Assembly (NCBI GenBank): GCA_963422465.1
Contig: OY730169.1
Span: 4,898,001-4,962,000 of the forward strand
Origin: Lichina pygmaea
Taxonomy: Eukaryota; Ascomycota; Lichinomycetes; Lichinales; Lichinaceae
Length of the DNA: 64,000 nucleotides
Reading direction: 5' to 3'
Shown here: one piece after another, positions 11,581 to 21,928 of the stretch
How the letters are laid out: every line of letters begins with the position of its first letter
How positions within the stretch are numbered: position 1 is the first letter of the stretch
Program-made: the position numbers and the translations under genes
Notes under the pieces: generated by a model
What the model saw: the letters and a program-made list of their open reading frames with translations, nothing else
What the model was told of the DNA's origin: nothing
The model's database searches: none

Positions 11581-12565
11581 ATGAAGACGGTACGTGTGTG
11601 TTCTCGTGCAAGTTTGAGTGTGTCATCCCCGTTCCGCGAGGACACCTGTGCTGATGTGTTTCCTTGTCCTGGCTTGTAGATGTGGACAGACATTGCGCTG
11701 GTGCCGACATCGCAGCAGTTTCTCAATGTTGTCCTCAGCTGGACCCAACGTCGGCTGCCGACCCAGATCCGGGCCGGCTTCAAGATCACACGCATCAGAA
11801 GTACGGCCGCCCTGCAGAACCACTGCAGATAAGATGGGACGTGCCCGGCCGACGCTCGTGTCGCCAGAGTTCTACACCCGCAAGGTCAAATACACCCAGG
11901 AGATGTTCGGCGAGAAGCTCTCGGCCATCCTTGAAGGCTTCCCGGCTTCAGGACATCCACCCCTTTTGTGAGCGCTCCTCCCTGCCTCTCCCGAGCTGGC
12001 CATCCTGTCCCCCCCCCCCCCCAGAGACAGACGTCAAGGTGGAACAGACGGAGCTGACTCCCACATCTTCCAGTCCCCAGACAAGGACCTGCTCAACACC
12101 CTCTACAATGCCAACCACTTCCAAATCACTCTGGGTCAGCTCTCGACAGCCAAGCATCTCATCAAGACTGTCATGATGAGGAAGCTCTCAGAGATGGAGA
12201 GCCATCTGGACTTGTTGGGCCTTGAGATGAGTGACGCCGCAGCACGGGTCCAGTCGCAACAGTCATGCTGTGGTTGGCGACGGCAGTGCGGTGGCAAGCC
12301 CGACCCGGAGGCCGACCCGGATCACGATGGTGGTGACACCATGGACCTCAACCTTTCCACCACCCAGAGGTGCGAGGTCCTCTTGAAGTGCGCCCGCAGC
12401 GTGCCTCGCACAAGCCAGTTGAACTGTCATGAGACCAGCTTCACCAGTCTGACAGGCTGAAGCCTGGCTGAACAGCTGGCCAAGCTCGGCCAGCAACAAA
12501 TGAACTGGATGGCATGACAGGGTGAGGCTGACAGGCATATCACCACGTTGAAACTGAAACATCTT
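11581..12565 (+). pseudogene. Internally deleted duplicate of NOG1 (nucleolar GTP-binding protein 1)
   Basis: The start MKT, an intron at 11590-11679, [37 protein letters not shown], an intron at 11801-11867, KFYTRKVKYTQEMFGEKLSA, LQDIHPF, an intron at 11968-12080, and KDLLNTLYNANHFQITLGQ with STAKHLI all match the N-terminus of Nog1, a 60S ribosome-assembly GTPase. At about 12170 the reading jumps in frame to KLSEMESHLDLLGLEMSDAA and later to GEADRHI..KHL (about 12515-12565), which are C-terminal Nog1 pieces. The whole central GTPase core is absent, with no G1 P-loop. A 2-base loss near 11942 shifts the frame, and stops interrupt the C-terminal part. Retained introns show a DNA-level duplication, not a retrocopy. 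NOG1 is essential in yeast, so an intact copy should exist elsewhere (inference). Confidence 0.88.
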
Positions 12566-13872
12566 GTGAGTCTTGTCATCTCTACCTGTGCTCTCTTCCT
12601 GTCCATGTCTTTCACCCGCAGACTTTGCCCCAGTCCACAACTTCTCTGACATATGGCCTGTCACTAACCCATGGACTCTGCCCCATCAAACAGTTTGTCA
12701 GCAAACAAGGCCTCAGGAAGACACAACAGCAATAGATCAAGAGGATGGACAGTGTGGCATGAGAGGCTTCATTGTTGTCTTTGTTGTCTTGTCCTGGTGA
12801 CAGCGTGTCAGTGCTGCCTCTTGCTGCAACCGCTGCTGTTTTTGTTTCAGTCTTGTTGTCCGTGTTGTCCTTCTCTGCTCTAGAAGACGTCATCTCTCTG
12901 CTACATGTCTGAGACCCTGTCGTTCCTTCGATGGCCACCTACCTACCACCTCCAGTCTACTGCACTGCAGTAGCAGTATCAAAGCCAACACGCTCAGCTA
13001 CCGCCACCTCTATTCCTCTTTCCCAATCCCACCCGCCTCACCTTTCATTCATTTAGGGCCCCAAAACAACAAAGACCGACCCCATCGAAACATGACCGGG
13101 GGCCTGGAGCAGCGACGATGACTAGTGGCTTCGCAGGACAATAAATTCCGTAAACCCCACGAACCAGGCTGTCCGTCTGGTCATGCCACCGACCCAGGCA
13201 GAAATGAAGCTGTTGTGACCATCCTCTGTCCTTTCTCTCTCTCCATAGGACCCCAGTCCCCACAGACGAAACGATCGACCAGGTCTACCGCAAGATCATC
13301 CAGCCCAGCCGACCAAGTCCGACCCCGATCCAAATCAAAGCAGAACCATATCAATCTATGCATGACCGTTGCGGCCACAGGGCTGAGCCTGGCTTAGTCA
13401 GTACCGTACGGTATTGTTAGTCAGCTAGATAGGGGCCCATGTACGTAGCCCTCGGGTCCGAGAGGGCGTCAATGATCATCCATCTTCTCCCCGCTCAGAG
13501 CAGGCCATTGCCTTGCAGCTCCAGCAGTTAGAGTCTGATCGGCCCTTGCGATGACTTCCTGGAGAGGGCTTAGCTCCCACAGTACTGTAGCTCCCAGCTA
13601 CGGTATAAATACAAAGCTCAAGGTCATGGGACTACTATATCAGCAAAGCTTCCGTGAGAAGATAACTACGATTTGATTGGTCGGTCCTGTAAGTGATACC
13701 TCTGCTTTTCAAGTCTCACGACGGTCAACTTTTCAATATCGCTGTTGTCCATAATTGTAGTGTTATGATTACGGTAGTACTCTGTGCGGTGTAAAGACCG
13801 CCCCGGCGCCACGGCGCCCCTTTCCCCAAGAAAAAGTACAAGTGACTGAAGATCATCGAAGATAGGTCAAGC
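12566..13872. other. Spacer after the NOG1 remnant
   Basis: This includes a possible last NOG1 intron (12566-12621), after which similarity is lost. TTG/CTG-rich sequence follows at about 12770-12880. A TATAAATA string at 13604-13611 has no supportable plus-strand gene behind it. The last bases are the 3' side of the minus-strand membrane gene. Confidence 0.55.
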
Positions 13873-14952
13873 TTAAACCGAAGTTTGGCGGAGTAAACTT
13901 CCATGCGAGAGTTCATGTTCAATCTGTTCATGTTCCTTCAGGTACTTCTCTCTCAGGATGCCCAGCTCGTACGTCAGTATCATTCGACAGACCAAGAGCG
14001 AGATCGGGTAGCGACCGATAACAGCCGTAGCATCCCTGACGGTAATGAAGATCAGACTGGAGAAAGTAACGGTGCCAAAGATGAGAAAGCAAGCGATGTA
14101 GATCGAGACAAACCAAGAAACAACGGTCGCGCGAACTGTATCCGGGAGAAGCTCGAAGGCGAACGTGTTCCGTACGCCGGTGGGGGTAAATTGGATCTTG
14201 AGCCAATCAAGAGAATTATTGTACGGTCTCGATCTGACACGAGACCATAGTACCCATGAAGCAAGCAGGTGAGGGGTAATGCCGAACAATGCCCACGCCA
14301 ACGGCAGGTACCATAGATGCGGTGCAAAAACACAGCTTGTCTGCAGCCCTAGCTGATAACTGTTTGTTATGTTGTTCGCGATGGCCCCAGCGGCCAGGAT
14401 GAACTCCAGCACCATCACTGCATACTGGCGGCGAAGTGTAAAGAACCGGAGACGAGCATGCTCATCTCGATTCTGCAGGTTCTCGATCACTTTCTGATAG
14501 TCGACGGCTCGGAATAGGTACAAAGATGGTGCTCCAGCGGCAAGACACAGTCCGAGTAGAGGGCGTCGAGCGATGATAAAGAGCGAGGACATCTCTTCGA
14601 CCGAAGGCCCAAGAGCAGCGAGGATAGATGGCGTCAGACCAAGCAGCACCGCTGCTCCAGCCATGTTGACTTTCTGCCACTCCGAAGTGTGGTCGAGGAC
14701 ACAGCTAGCGGCCGGGAAAGCCAGTTGGCTCGTGGCCCCGGCCCCGGCCCATCTATCCTTGCGAAAGAACCGAGTTGAGTTCCGATGGCCGGCGAGGTAA
14801 TAATCATATTCCTCGCTGCGGTTCTCACGCAGAATCTTGTGAAAAACATGTTGATATTCAGGGTACCAGCTCTCGAACTGTTTCGTAGATGCGACGACGG
14901 GGAAGAAGACGAGCCCGACGAGCGTGAGGAGGGAGAAAGTCCTGAAGACCAT
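13873..14952 (-). CDS. Multi-pass membrane protein of unknown function, with signal peptide
   Basis: One exon; 359 aa from the ATG at 14952. This start is preferred over an in-frame ATG at 15207 because it opens directly with a signal peptide (MVFRTFSLLTLVGLVFFPVV, cleavage near residue 20-22). A soluble segment to about residue 90 carries N-glycosylation sequons NRS and NST. Five or six hydrophobic spans follow: about 95-117, 120-145, 180-200, 218-242, 275-305 and 308-330. The charged C-tail LREKYLKEHEQIEHELSHG is probably cytosolic. I recognise no named family; I believe similar fungal 'hypothetical' membrane proteins occur in Hypocreales, but this is from memory. Upstream use of the 15207 start would add 85 residues that look non-coding. 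Confidence 0.75.
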   Translation of the reverse strand: MVFRTFSLLTLVGLVFFPVVASTKQFESWYPEYQHVFHKILRENRSEEYDYYLAGHRNSTRFFRKDRWAGAGATSQLAFPAASCVLDHTSEWQKVNMAGAAVLLGLTPSILAALGPSVEEMSSLFIIARRPLLGLCLAAGAPSLYLFRAVDYQKVIENLQNRDEHARLRFFTLRRQYAVMVLEFILAAGAIANNITNSYQLGLQTSCVFAPHLWYLPLAWALFGITPHLLASWVLWSRVRSRPYNNSLDWLKIQFTPTGVRNTFAFELLPDTVRATVVSWFVSIYIACFLIFGTVTFSSLIFITVRDATAVIGRYPISLLVCRMILTYELGILREKYLKEHEQIEHELSHGSLLRQTSV

Positions 14953-16660
14953 GTTCTCGAGCTTGCAACTACACACCAAGAAATTTAGCCAGCTGCCGTC
15001 AACAAGAACATGGTCAAAGAAGATTGACGTACTGATATCAAGATGTCTGCCCAGAGATTTATTAGCCCAAGGACGTGCACGCTTCTGACGATAAGGACTG
15101 ATCTTAACTCGGGCCGGGACTCTAGGGGTACTTATCTTTTTGCTCACAGCGAGAACTTGGGCCGCGAGGCTGAGATACGCGTGCGTGCTGTTTGGAGCAG
15201 AAACCACAGTGAGTATCAGGTCGTGGTTGAGGGATGCACGCCGACCACCGACAGGCTACTTGTTCTGTCACTGCCAGTACTGCTTGGATGGTCACACCAG
15301 ACACGAGTGGCAGGCATACGTCCAATGGTAGAGTTCTATCTGCAAGGCCAAAGTTAGTATGTGAACCCCTCGGAGGACGAAAAAGCACTTGACATCAGGT
15401 TGCGATCAAGGCATACGTACCAACAGCTTACTGACAGGCTTGATGGTATTACTGTTATCCGGGACTAGTCGTAGTAGAGCAAGTACCGTAGACGATACCG
15501 ATATCCACTCAGGCTGCAAGGCTGAAATATGTACGAAGACGCCTCCGAGCGGCAAGTTGATCTGGATGGGGATTGTGGCTGAAAGATGTGTGCCAACAAG
15601 TTGCTGATAGACGTAGATAAATCACTACTTTTATAGATTACCGTATCATACCGTACCGTGCCGTAGTGGCACTCGAGCAAGTGGAGACAACAACGTACAG
15701 TACTCGGGTTGCAAGGCTGAGACATGTGTGAGAACGTGTCAGCCGGAGGAGTGAGAAGACCAGTCCTCGCTCGCTGCTAGAGCCAAGTTCACGTGAGAGA
15801 AGAGAATTCTCACTGTATATTGGTGTCAACCAGGGACTCGACAGGGAGTCGATAGCCCGAGGATTTGCAGGGGTTCAGAGATCAGCCTCCCCCTGAGTGA
15901 CGGCTAAATTGTTTGTCTGCACGTGACGGTGTGCAGAGTTTTCTCCTTGGTCGTCGCTCCTAGATTTTAGAAGAAGAGAGAGATCGAATGAAGACACTCA
16001 TTCCCCGGCCAGGCGCCGGTTCACAGAACGCCTCTGAGCGACAAGGTAATCTGCATCAGGTTACGCCTGAAGAATTGATCTTGGCAGTTTGCAAGCAAGC
16101 TGCTTCATCACTGCTGCACGTTGACACTTTGCAGAGAGGCTGTTGCGTCGCCAATTACCACTTGGACAGTGTACACCACTTGTTGAGGGTCCGAGGTTCA
16201 CGCTCGTCCGCTACCTACAGTACATGAAGTAAGCCGCCACTGGCCGCCACTGGCCGCCACGAGGCTACGGTACCTTCGTATCAGCGATGCGGTTCGACCG
16301 CAAATGCTGGGTCTGACGCCGGCCAAGAGCCACTATGCGGTCTACTTCAACATGAATGTTCAAATGACTTGAACTAGCACCGTGCACACCAAGTTGTTTT
16401 TTTCTCAAGCTTGCGGCAGCATTCTTTGGGGGGTGTTCGACCACCCCAACCTGTCTCCAATGTTGCGAAGAGAAGTTGCCCTTCTTACCAACACGCTATT
16501 GATTCCATAATAGGAGGAGACTGAGGTAGGCAACCCCATGTTTGCTTATATATAGTAGTCCTATCCCCCTACCGGTACTAGACTTCTCATCTGCACCACA
16601 TCCGTGACAAGATACTGTTGTATGTCGCGAGCTTGGTCATCTCCGTGATTGCTGGCTACG
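14953..16660. other. Divergent promoter region between the membrane gene and the ceramidase
   Basis: The two genes are divergent, so this 1.7 kb holds both promoters. CGTACGT strings and a short GCCGCCACTG direct repeat at about 16233-16262 are present. No coding signature was found on either strand. Confidence 0.55.
16545..16556 (+). promoter_or_regulatory. TATA-box candidate of the ceramidase gene
   Basis: CTTATATATAG lies about 105 bases before the ATG at 16661, a fitting distance for a fungal TATA box followed by a short 5' UTR. Position is the only support. Confidence 0.45.
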
Positions 16661-17790
16661 ATGGTCCATGCTTTGCTGTCTCTCCCCTACCCTCCGGCGG
16701 GGGACGGCTTCTGGAGTCCGGTCACAGCGACATTGAACTGGTGTGAGGAGGTATGTGTCGGACATCGTCACCCCGTCGACCCTCGACGAAAAAGAGCTCA
16801 ACGACGATAGGACTACTACGCCACAGTATCTCTCGCCGAGATCATCAACACTCTGACAAGCCTCTCCTTTGTGTATCTCGCAATCAAGGGCATCTGGAAC
16901 TGCCGACAGAACAGCCACGACGTGGCATGGCAGGTTGCGTACTTCAACATGCTGCTCATCGGCATCGGGACTGTCTTGTACCATATGACGCTCAACTGTG
17001 AGATGGTCCCCGAAGGTGTGTCTACATCCAACAGCTAAACCCGTAGTAGATTGGATGCAGCTGCTGGATGAACTCTCGATGATCTACCTCACCTCCACCA
17101 GCTTCTACGCCCTGTTCTCCTATGGCCAGAGCTGGGTAGTCAAAACCCTCATCCTGCTGTTCACGGCCTCCTTCAGCCTCTTCGTCACGCTGTACTACTA
17201 TTATCTGAACGACCCCATCTTCCACCAGAATGCGTTCGCCGTCCTAGCCGCAACAGTTATCTTCACAGGTGTGTACCAGACGGAAACCCTTCTTCGGCCG
17301 TCTGAACGACCGAGGACGTCATGGCCGTCCGAGACAACGGAAGAGGGTGGCCAAGAGAAATCTGTCGATACTGCACACGATGCGCTCGTTGGAGGTATGC
17401 GGTGTAGCATCGGTTGGCTTGGGCTTCTTACTCTGGAATCTGGACAACATGTACTGCTCAAGCCTACGCCGTTGGAGACGGGATGTCGGATTACCGTGGG
17501 GGATTCTGCTCGAGGGTCATGGGTGGTGGTAAGTGAGCGAGGTTCTCTCGCGATTTCGACGCTGATGGGTGTGTACCGTACATCAAAGGCATCTGTTCAC
17601 CGGTCTCGCCATCTACTACAACCAGGTGTGGTTCACTTGGTTGAGGTATTGCCTGAAAGACCAGCACGAAGATGCGCTTCTCCACTGGCCTTCACTTTTC
17701 ACGTCGCTCCCGTCGCTCTACCGGAAGAACAATATCCCCACACGTACAACGACAGCAACAACAGAGAAAAGTGGGATCAAAAATACGTAA
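16661..17790 (+). CDS. Alkaline ceramidase (YPC1/YDC1/ACER family), five-exon model
   Basis: Exons are 16661-16750, 16811-16997, 17050-17268, 17315-17528 and 17589-17790, giving 912 nt and 303 aa. Introns are 60, 52, 46 and 60 bp. The family hydrolyses ceramide to sphingosine/phytosphingosine and fatty acid in the ER/Golgi membrane. Seen: FWSPVTATLNWCEE/DYYATV, LYHMTLNYWMQLLDELSMIY, WNLDNMYC, LRRWRRDVGLPWG, ILLEGHGWW/HLFTG. The four metal/catalytic residues fall at His88, Asp99, His234 and His238. The spacings 11 and 4 equal those I recall for human ACER3 (81/92, 217/221). About seven hydrophobic spans. The 46-bp third intron (17269-17314) is weakly supported: its sequence resembles a coding VYQTETLLRPS block, so a one-base frameshift near 17310-17345 is the alternative. 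All other junctions fit the family. Confidence 0.85.
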
Positions 17791-18056
17791 TGTGAAAGCC
17801 CTGCGCAGCGATCCAGAGTACCGTACAGTAACGACGTGATAGTGTAGTTGACATTCTGCTAGAAAGAATCTCCGTCTTGTCGCCTTGCAAGGGGGCAACC
17901 CATCCAGGGGGAGGGAGGTGGGATCGAAGTCCGAGCAAGAGGAAAGAGACCCTGATACTTTATACTCATACATCTAGTGCTCCCGCCGCTGCTCGCGCTC
18001 CTGCCGCTGCGTCTGCTACCATTACCACCACCACCACCACCACCACTACTACTACA
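17791..18056. other. Boundary between the gene arm and the transposon arm
   Basis: The 3' flank of the ceramidase gene, then an ACC/ACT triplet run at about 18016-18054 directly against the LINE remnant. Confidence 0.6.
18016..18054. repeat. ACC/ACT triplet repeat
   Basis: Tandem ACC then ACT units, ending where LINE-related sequence begins. Confidence 0.85.
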
Positions 18057-18099
18057 AATGCAGATCTTCTAGCTAAGAGTGAGGGAATACTACGTCAAA

Positions 18100-19656
18100 A
18101 TGTCGACACCCACCAGCTTTGTAGAGGAGGCACAAGCACTCCACCAGAAGGTACAGCAACTTATAGATGCAGCCAGCCCAAATGCCGATGAGACCCAGGT
18201 GAACTGGGGACTACTGAAGGAGGTGGCCAGCCATCTGAGGGCAACACCCCGGAGACTTTACGGCGCGCGCCAGCTGGACGCGTCGACCACCGCGTCCCCC
18301 CCGACACGCGACCCCCACGTACCCGCAACTGACCCGACTCCGAAGGACATCCTTGACGTAGTGCACCGGGTCGAACAACGTTTGATAGCGGGCCCGCGTC
18401 AAGGGACATACGCGGCGGCTGCCCGGAGGGGTGCCAACATGACACCGGATCCTCAAAGGCAGCAGGCCCCCCAAGGCCCCCCCCCAGCAAGAGTTCAAAA
18501 CAGTCATGGTACATGTCAAAGACCCCGGACAGGCTGCAGGCCTACGCCGGGTGGCAAGGAGGGAGCTATTCGAACGGATTCAAGCAGGGAGCAGTCCGCA
18601 AACAGCGGAGATCGTGTAGATACGCCGGATGAGCAGTGTGGACCTACTCGTCGGGACACGAACAGAGGCGGCCCGGAGAAGCCTGGAAGAAGACACAACA
18701 TGGCTAGAGCGGATTGCCCCGTCAGCATACATCAAGCGGAAGACATACACAGTGGCAGCCCATGGCATCCGGGTGGCCAACGTCGACACGACGGCGCAAG
18801 CCAGTGCTATTGCGGCCCTACTCCAGCAAAACTACAGCCTCCACCCGGGGCTCACCGTCGAAAAGCTCACTTGGCCAAAATCAGCCGAAGGGAAACACAT
18901 GTCATCTCTTCACATTGACACGCATGACGTGGCAGCCGCAAATTGTCTTATCGACAAAGGTCTGCTAGAAGACCTTGAGATTCATACTTGTGAGGTCTTC
19001 AACTACGCTGCCAGGCTTACAGCCATGTGGTAAGGGCTTGCCGCAACATAGCAAAATACGCCTTCTGCGCAGGCGACCACACCACACACAAATGCAGGAA
19101 AGCTGAGGACTCTTCGAAAGTGAAATACGTGAACTGCCGCCAGGCAGGACACACAGCCTGGATGAAGGTGTGCCCCATTCAGGACTGGGAACTGGAACAA
19201 CTGAAGATGGTCTGTTTGAACACTCTGGTGTGGTTCCGCGAGGGCAAGGAAAAAGACTGCCACCATGCTGGCAGGCTGCCACCATCTAGACAGCCAACCC
19301 CAGCAAGATCACAGCCACCACCAGCCTCAGGGGCACCCACACCCCCAGCAGTGCTGCCAAAGCCAACAACACTCCTTAAGAGGACCCATGACCAACAGGG
19401 CAGCAAGAGCACAAGCAGCAGCAGCAGTGGAGACAAAGCTCAACCCACACCTGTGGTGGAGACCACCCGGCAGTCAGCCAGCACCCCGGCAGGGAGCTCC
19501 CTGCTGGGTGGCCAACACCACCTGGGGAGACTACAGAAATTCTCACACCACTTGCCAGACCAGCTCCAGCTCTCACTGTTGGCAGGTCCAGCCACCAACA
19601 CTCTTGAGGACACCACAGAAGACCTGCAGGCTACATGTAGCCCAGCTGAACAATAA
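18100..19656 (+). pseudogene. L0 ORF1, CCHC zinc-knuckle protein, frameshifted
   Basis: The start ATGTCGACACCC at 18100 opens MSTPTSFVEEAQALHQ. Similarity moves between frames at about 18500 (to QEFKTVMVHVKDPGQAAGLR) and again before about 18620 (to SVDLLVGTRTEAARRSLEE), with a nonsense codon near 18620. A third shift comes at about 19030, where the cysteine-rich part reads YAFCAGDHTTHKC..CRQAGHTAWMKVCP. A long Pro/Ser/Thr tail ends at 19656. The order (coiled N-terminus, RRM-like middle, CCHC knuckles, disordered tail) is that of fungal Tad-type ORF1. At least three frame breaks make it non-functional. Confidence 0.75.
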
Positions 19657-19852
19657 ACCCACACCAGAACCTCTGCATCTTACAGTACAACATCCACAAG
19701 GAGAAGAACAGCAAAATAGCACCACTGCTCTGGGGACTCACCAGCAAGGAGCTGGACATTGTTGCAGTACAAGAGCTCTGGCAGAACCTTTACCAGCAAA
19801 CCTTGTACAACCCACTGGGGAGCTGTTTTTATCTAGCTTTTGCTCCCACAGA

Positions 19853-20453
19853 TGTTACGACCCAGGGGATGGGAGCCACTCATTTATAGGCAATCAGGCC
19901 GCGGGCCAGGCAAGAGGACACCATGGAAGTCAAGTGACCAACCAATAAGGGGTCACGTGACTGTCGAGACACACACGGGAGTCTCGACGCAGCATGCATG
20001 AAGCATCGAGACAATCTCACCAGTCTCGATGCAGGGTGCATGAAGCATCGAGACAATCTCACCAGTCTCGACGCAGGATGCATGAAGCATCGAGACAATC
20101 TCACCAGTCTCGACGCAGGGTGCATAACATGGTGGGACCGTCGAGACAATCTCACCTGTCTCGACGTCGAGACTGTCGAGACAATCTCGATCGTCTCGAC
20201 AGGCCAGCACTATATAGTCCGGCGATAGTTCCCTTATGGAACGATCGTCTTCAACTCATGTTGTGATCCAGACAACTAGATCTACTTCAATACAATCCTT
20301 TTGTACGAAGCCATTGATCAGGTGTCACCACCACCACGTTCCACCAAACCCCTTCGCGCTCCTTGACACTCCTCTCCTGCGAGAACCAACCCGCCTTCCA
20401 CCTCTCGCCCTAATCCTATACTCGGATAGGACGGTACGGTACGGACTGCAACA
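19853..20453 (+). repeat. Element A left (5') LTR
   Basis: 601 bp, TGTTACGACC..GCAACA. It holds the 42-bp hairpin array and a TATA string, CACTATATAGTC, at about 20208. It keeps most of its CpG sites, unlike the right LTR. Confidence 0.93.
19981..20122. repeat. 42-bp tandem array of hairpins in the LTR U3 region
   Basis: Three full 42-bp units (19981, 20023, 20065) and a partial fourth (20107). Each unit begins GTCTCGA and contains CATCGAGAC..GTCTCGATG, a 9-bp inverted repeat around a 10-base loop that spans unit borders. More TCGAGAC/GTCTCGA copies follow to about 20200, ahead of the TATA string. Confidence 0.9.
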
Positions 20454-20471
20454 CTTTGAAGACCCTCAAGG

Positions 20472-21386
20472 ATGAGTACCTCAGGAGCAACCAACCCCAA
20501 CTTCCCAGATGGAAAGATTAGCGTCGCCAAGCCAGACCTGTTCTACGGCGAAAGAAACAAGGTTGACGACTGGCTCATGCAACTCCAAGTCTACTTTCAA
20601 TTCCAACCAGAGACGAAGCTGCCTAAGGAAAAGTGGCCCCTCTTTGCAACCACTTACATGAGAGGCAATGCTTATCGATGGATCAAGCCCTACGTCAAAA
20701 AACATCTCTCAGGAAACAGAGACCACGACAGCACAACAGAATGGATGACGAAATGGACACAATTCAAGGACGAGATCAAAAGAATCCTTGGACTATCTAA
20801 CAAAGACAAAGTGGCTATACGAATGATCCAGCACATCAAACAACAACGCTCAGCCGCAGAGTACACCACGCAGTTCAAACAATACTCAGTACTGACTGAC
20901 TGGGACGACGACGCCCTGATGGTCATGTACCGACGTGGACTTAAGGAAAACATGAAGGATGAAATCACCTTTGATGGACGAGTGGTCGACACACTGGATG
21001 AACTCATCGCACAAGCAATCAACATCGATGACAAACTATTCGAGCGAGCGATGGAGAAACGCCACGACGGAGGATACAGCCGCCCCGCATGGTATGTGAG
21101 CAACCACTACAAGCTGCCTAACAAGGCACCACCACATGACCCATATGGCTATGCACCCATGGAACTGGATGCAGTCCACCACAAGGGAAGGTTCACGAAG
21201 GGAAGGAACAACAAAAAGGGGAAAGCACTGAAGTGCTATGCCTGTGGTAAGCTAGGCCACATGGCGAGAGACTGTCGTTCAAAGAACAAGGTGCACCGAC
21301 AGCAACTTAATACGCTTGACGGAGACTGGAATGTCATCAAGCCAGAGGACCCACCAGGAGAGGCTCAGCTATCCCTCGAACAATAG
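20472..21386 (+). CDS. Element A gag
   Basis: 304 codons: a Retrotrans_gag-type region (FYGERNKVDDWLMQLQVYFQ, then WPLFATTYMRGNAYRWIKP) and one CCHC knuckle CYACGKLGHMARDC at about residues 254-267. Gag proteins of this type form the particle that packages element RNA. The frame looks whole. Confidence 0.88.
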   Translation: MSTSGATNPNFPDGKISVAKPDLFYGERNKVDDWLMQLQVYFQFQPETKLPKEKWPLFATTYMRGNAYRWIKPYVKKHLSGNRDHDSTTEWMTKWTQFKDEIKRILGLSNKDKVAIRMIQHIKQQRSAAEYTTQFKQYSVLTDWDDDALMVMYRRGLKENMKDEITFDGRVVDTLDELIAQAINIDDKLFERAMEKRHDGGYSRPAWYVSNHYKLPNKAPPHDPYGYAPMELDAVHHKGRFTKGRNNKKGKALKCYACGKLGHMARDCRSKNKVHRQQLNTLDGDWNVIKPEDPPGEAQLSLEQ

Positions 21387-21928
21387 GACAACTACGATCA
21401 GACATTGGAAGCAGCCCACCAACTGGCAACATCAGGAGGCAAGGACCTACCAGAACAGACAGGTCAGGACAAGGGACAGGAGCCCTTAACCACCTCTGAT
21501 AGGGACTGAGACGAACCCGTGTCTATCAAAGAAGAAATACCACAAGGAAGCTATACTTACAGCATGGACCCACGAAATCTACGGCACGGCGAACTACAGT
21601 GGAGGTTTTGCACAAAGCACTACTACACCTACCACGAACAACTACGAAGGTACGGAGGACATTCACCCTACCACGCCACCTGCCACAAGCATTGGGTCAA
21701 TTGCGAGAAGGATGTGTGTGAGATCTATCTTTGGGACAAACGCCAACACACTGCATTCCCCGGGCACACACATGATTGGCACAAACACCTCATGTTCCTA
21801 CAGCAAGGCAACAACCACAACTGCTACATCAATAATTGGTAGTACTGCCTCAAGCCTGGATGTGACAAGCATCAGCAAGACAAATTCATGAATAGATTCC
21901 TCAGGACTGACAGGAATGGCTGGACCCA

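Noticed and set aside
14953-15207. N-terminal extension of the membrane protein to an upstream ATG
   Set aside because: It would bury the signal peptide at residue 86, and the added residues look non-coding.
19981-20122. Repeat array resembling a CRISPR
   Set aside because: Units are contiguous 42-mers without variable spacers, inside a eukaryotic LTR, and repeated in the partner LTR.
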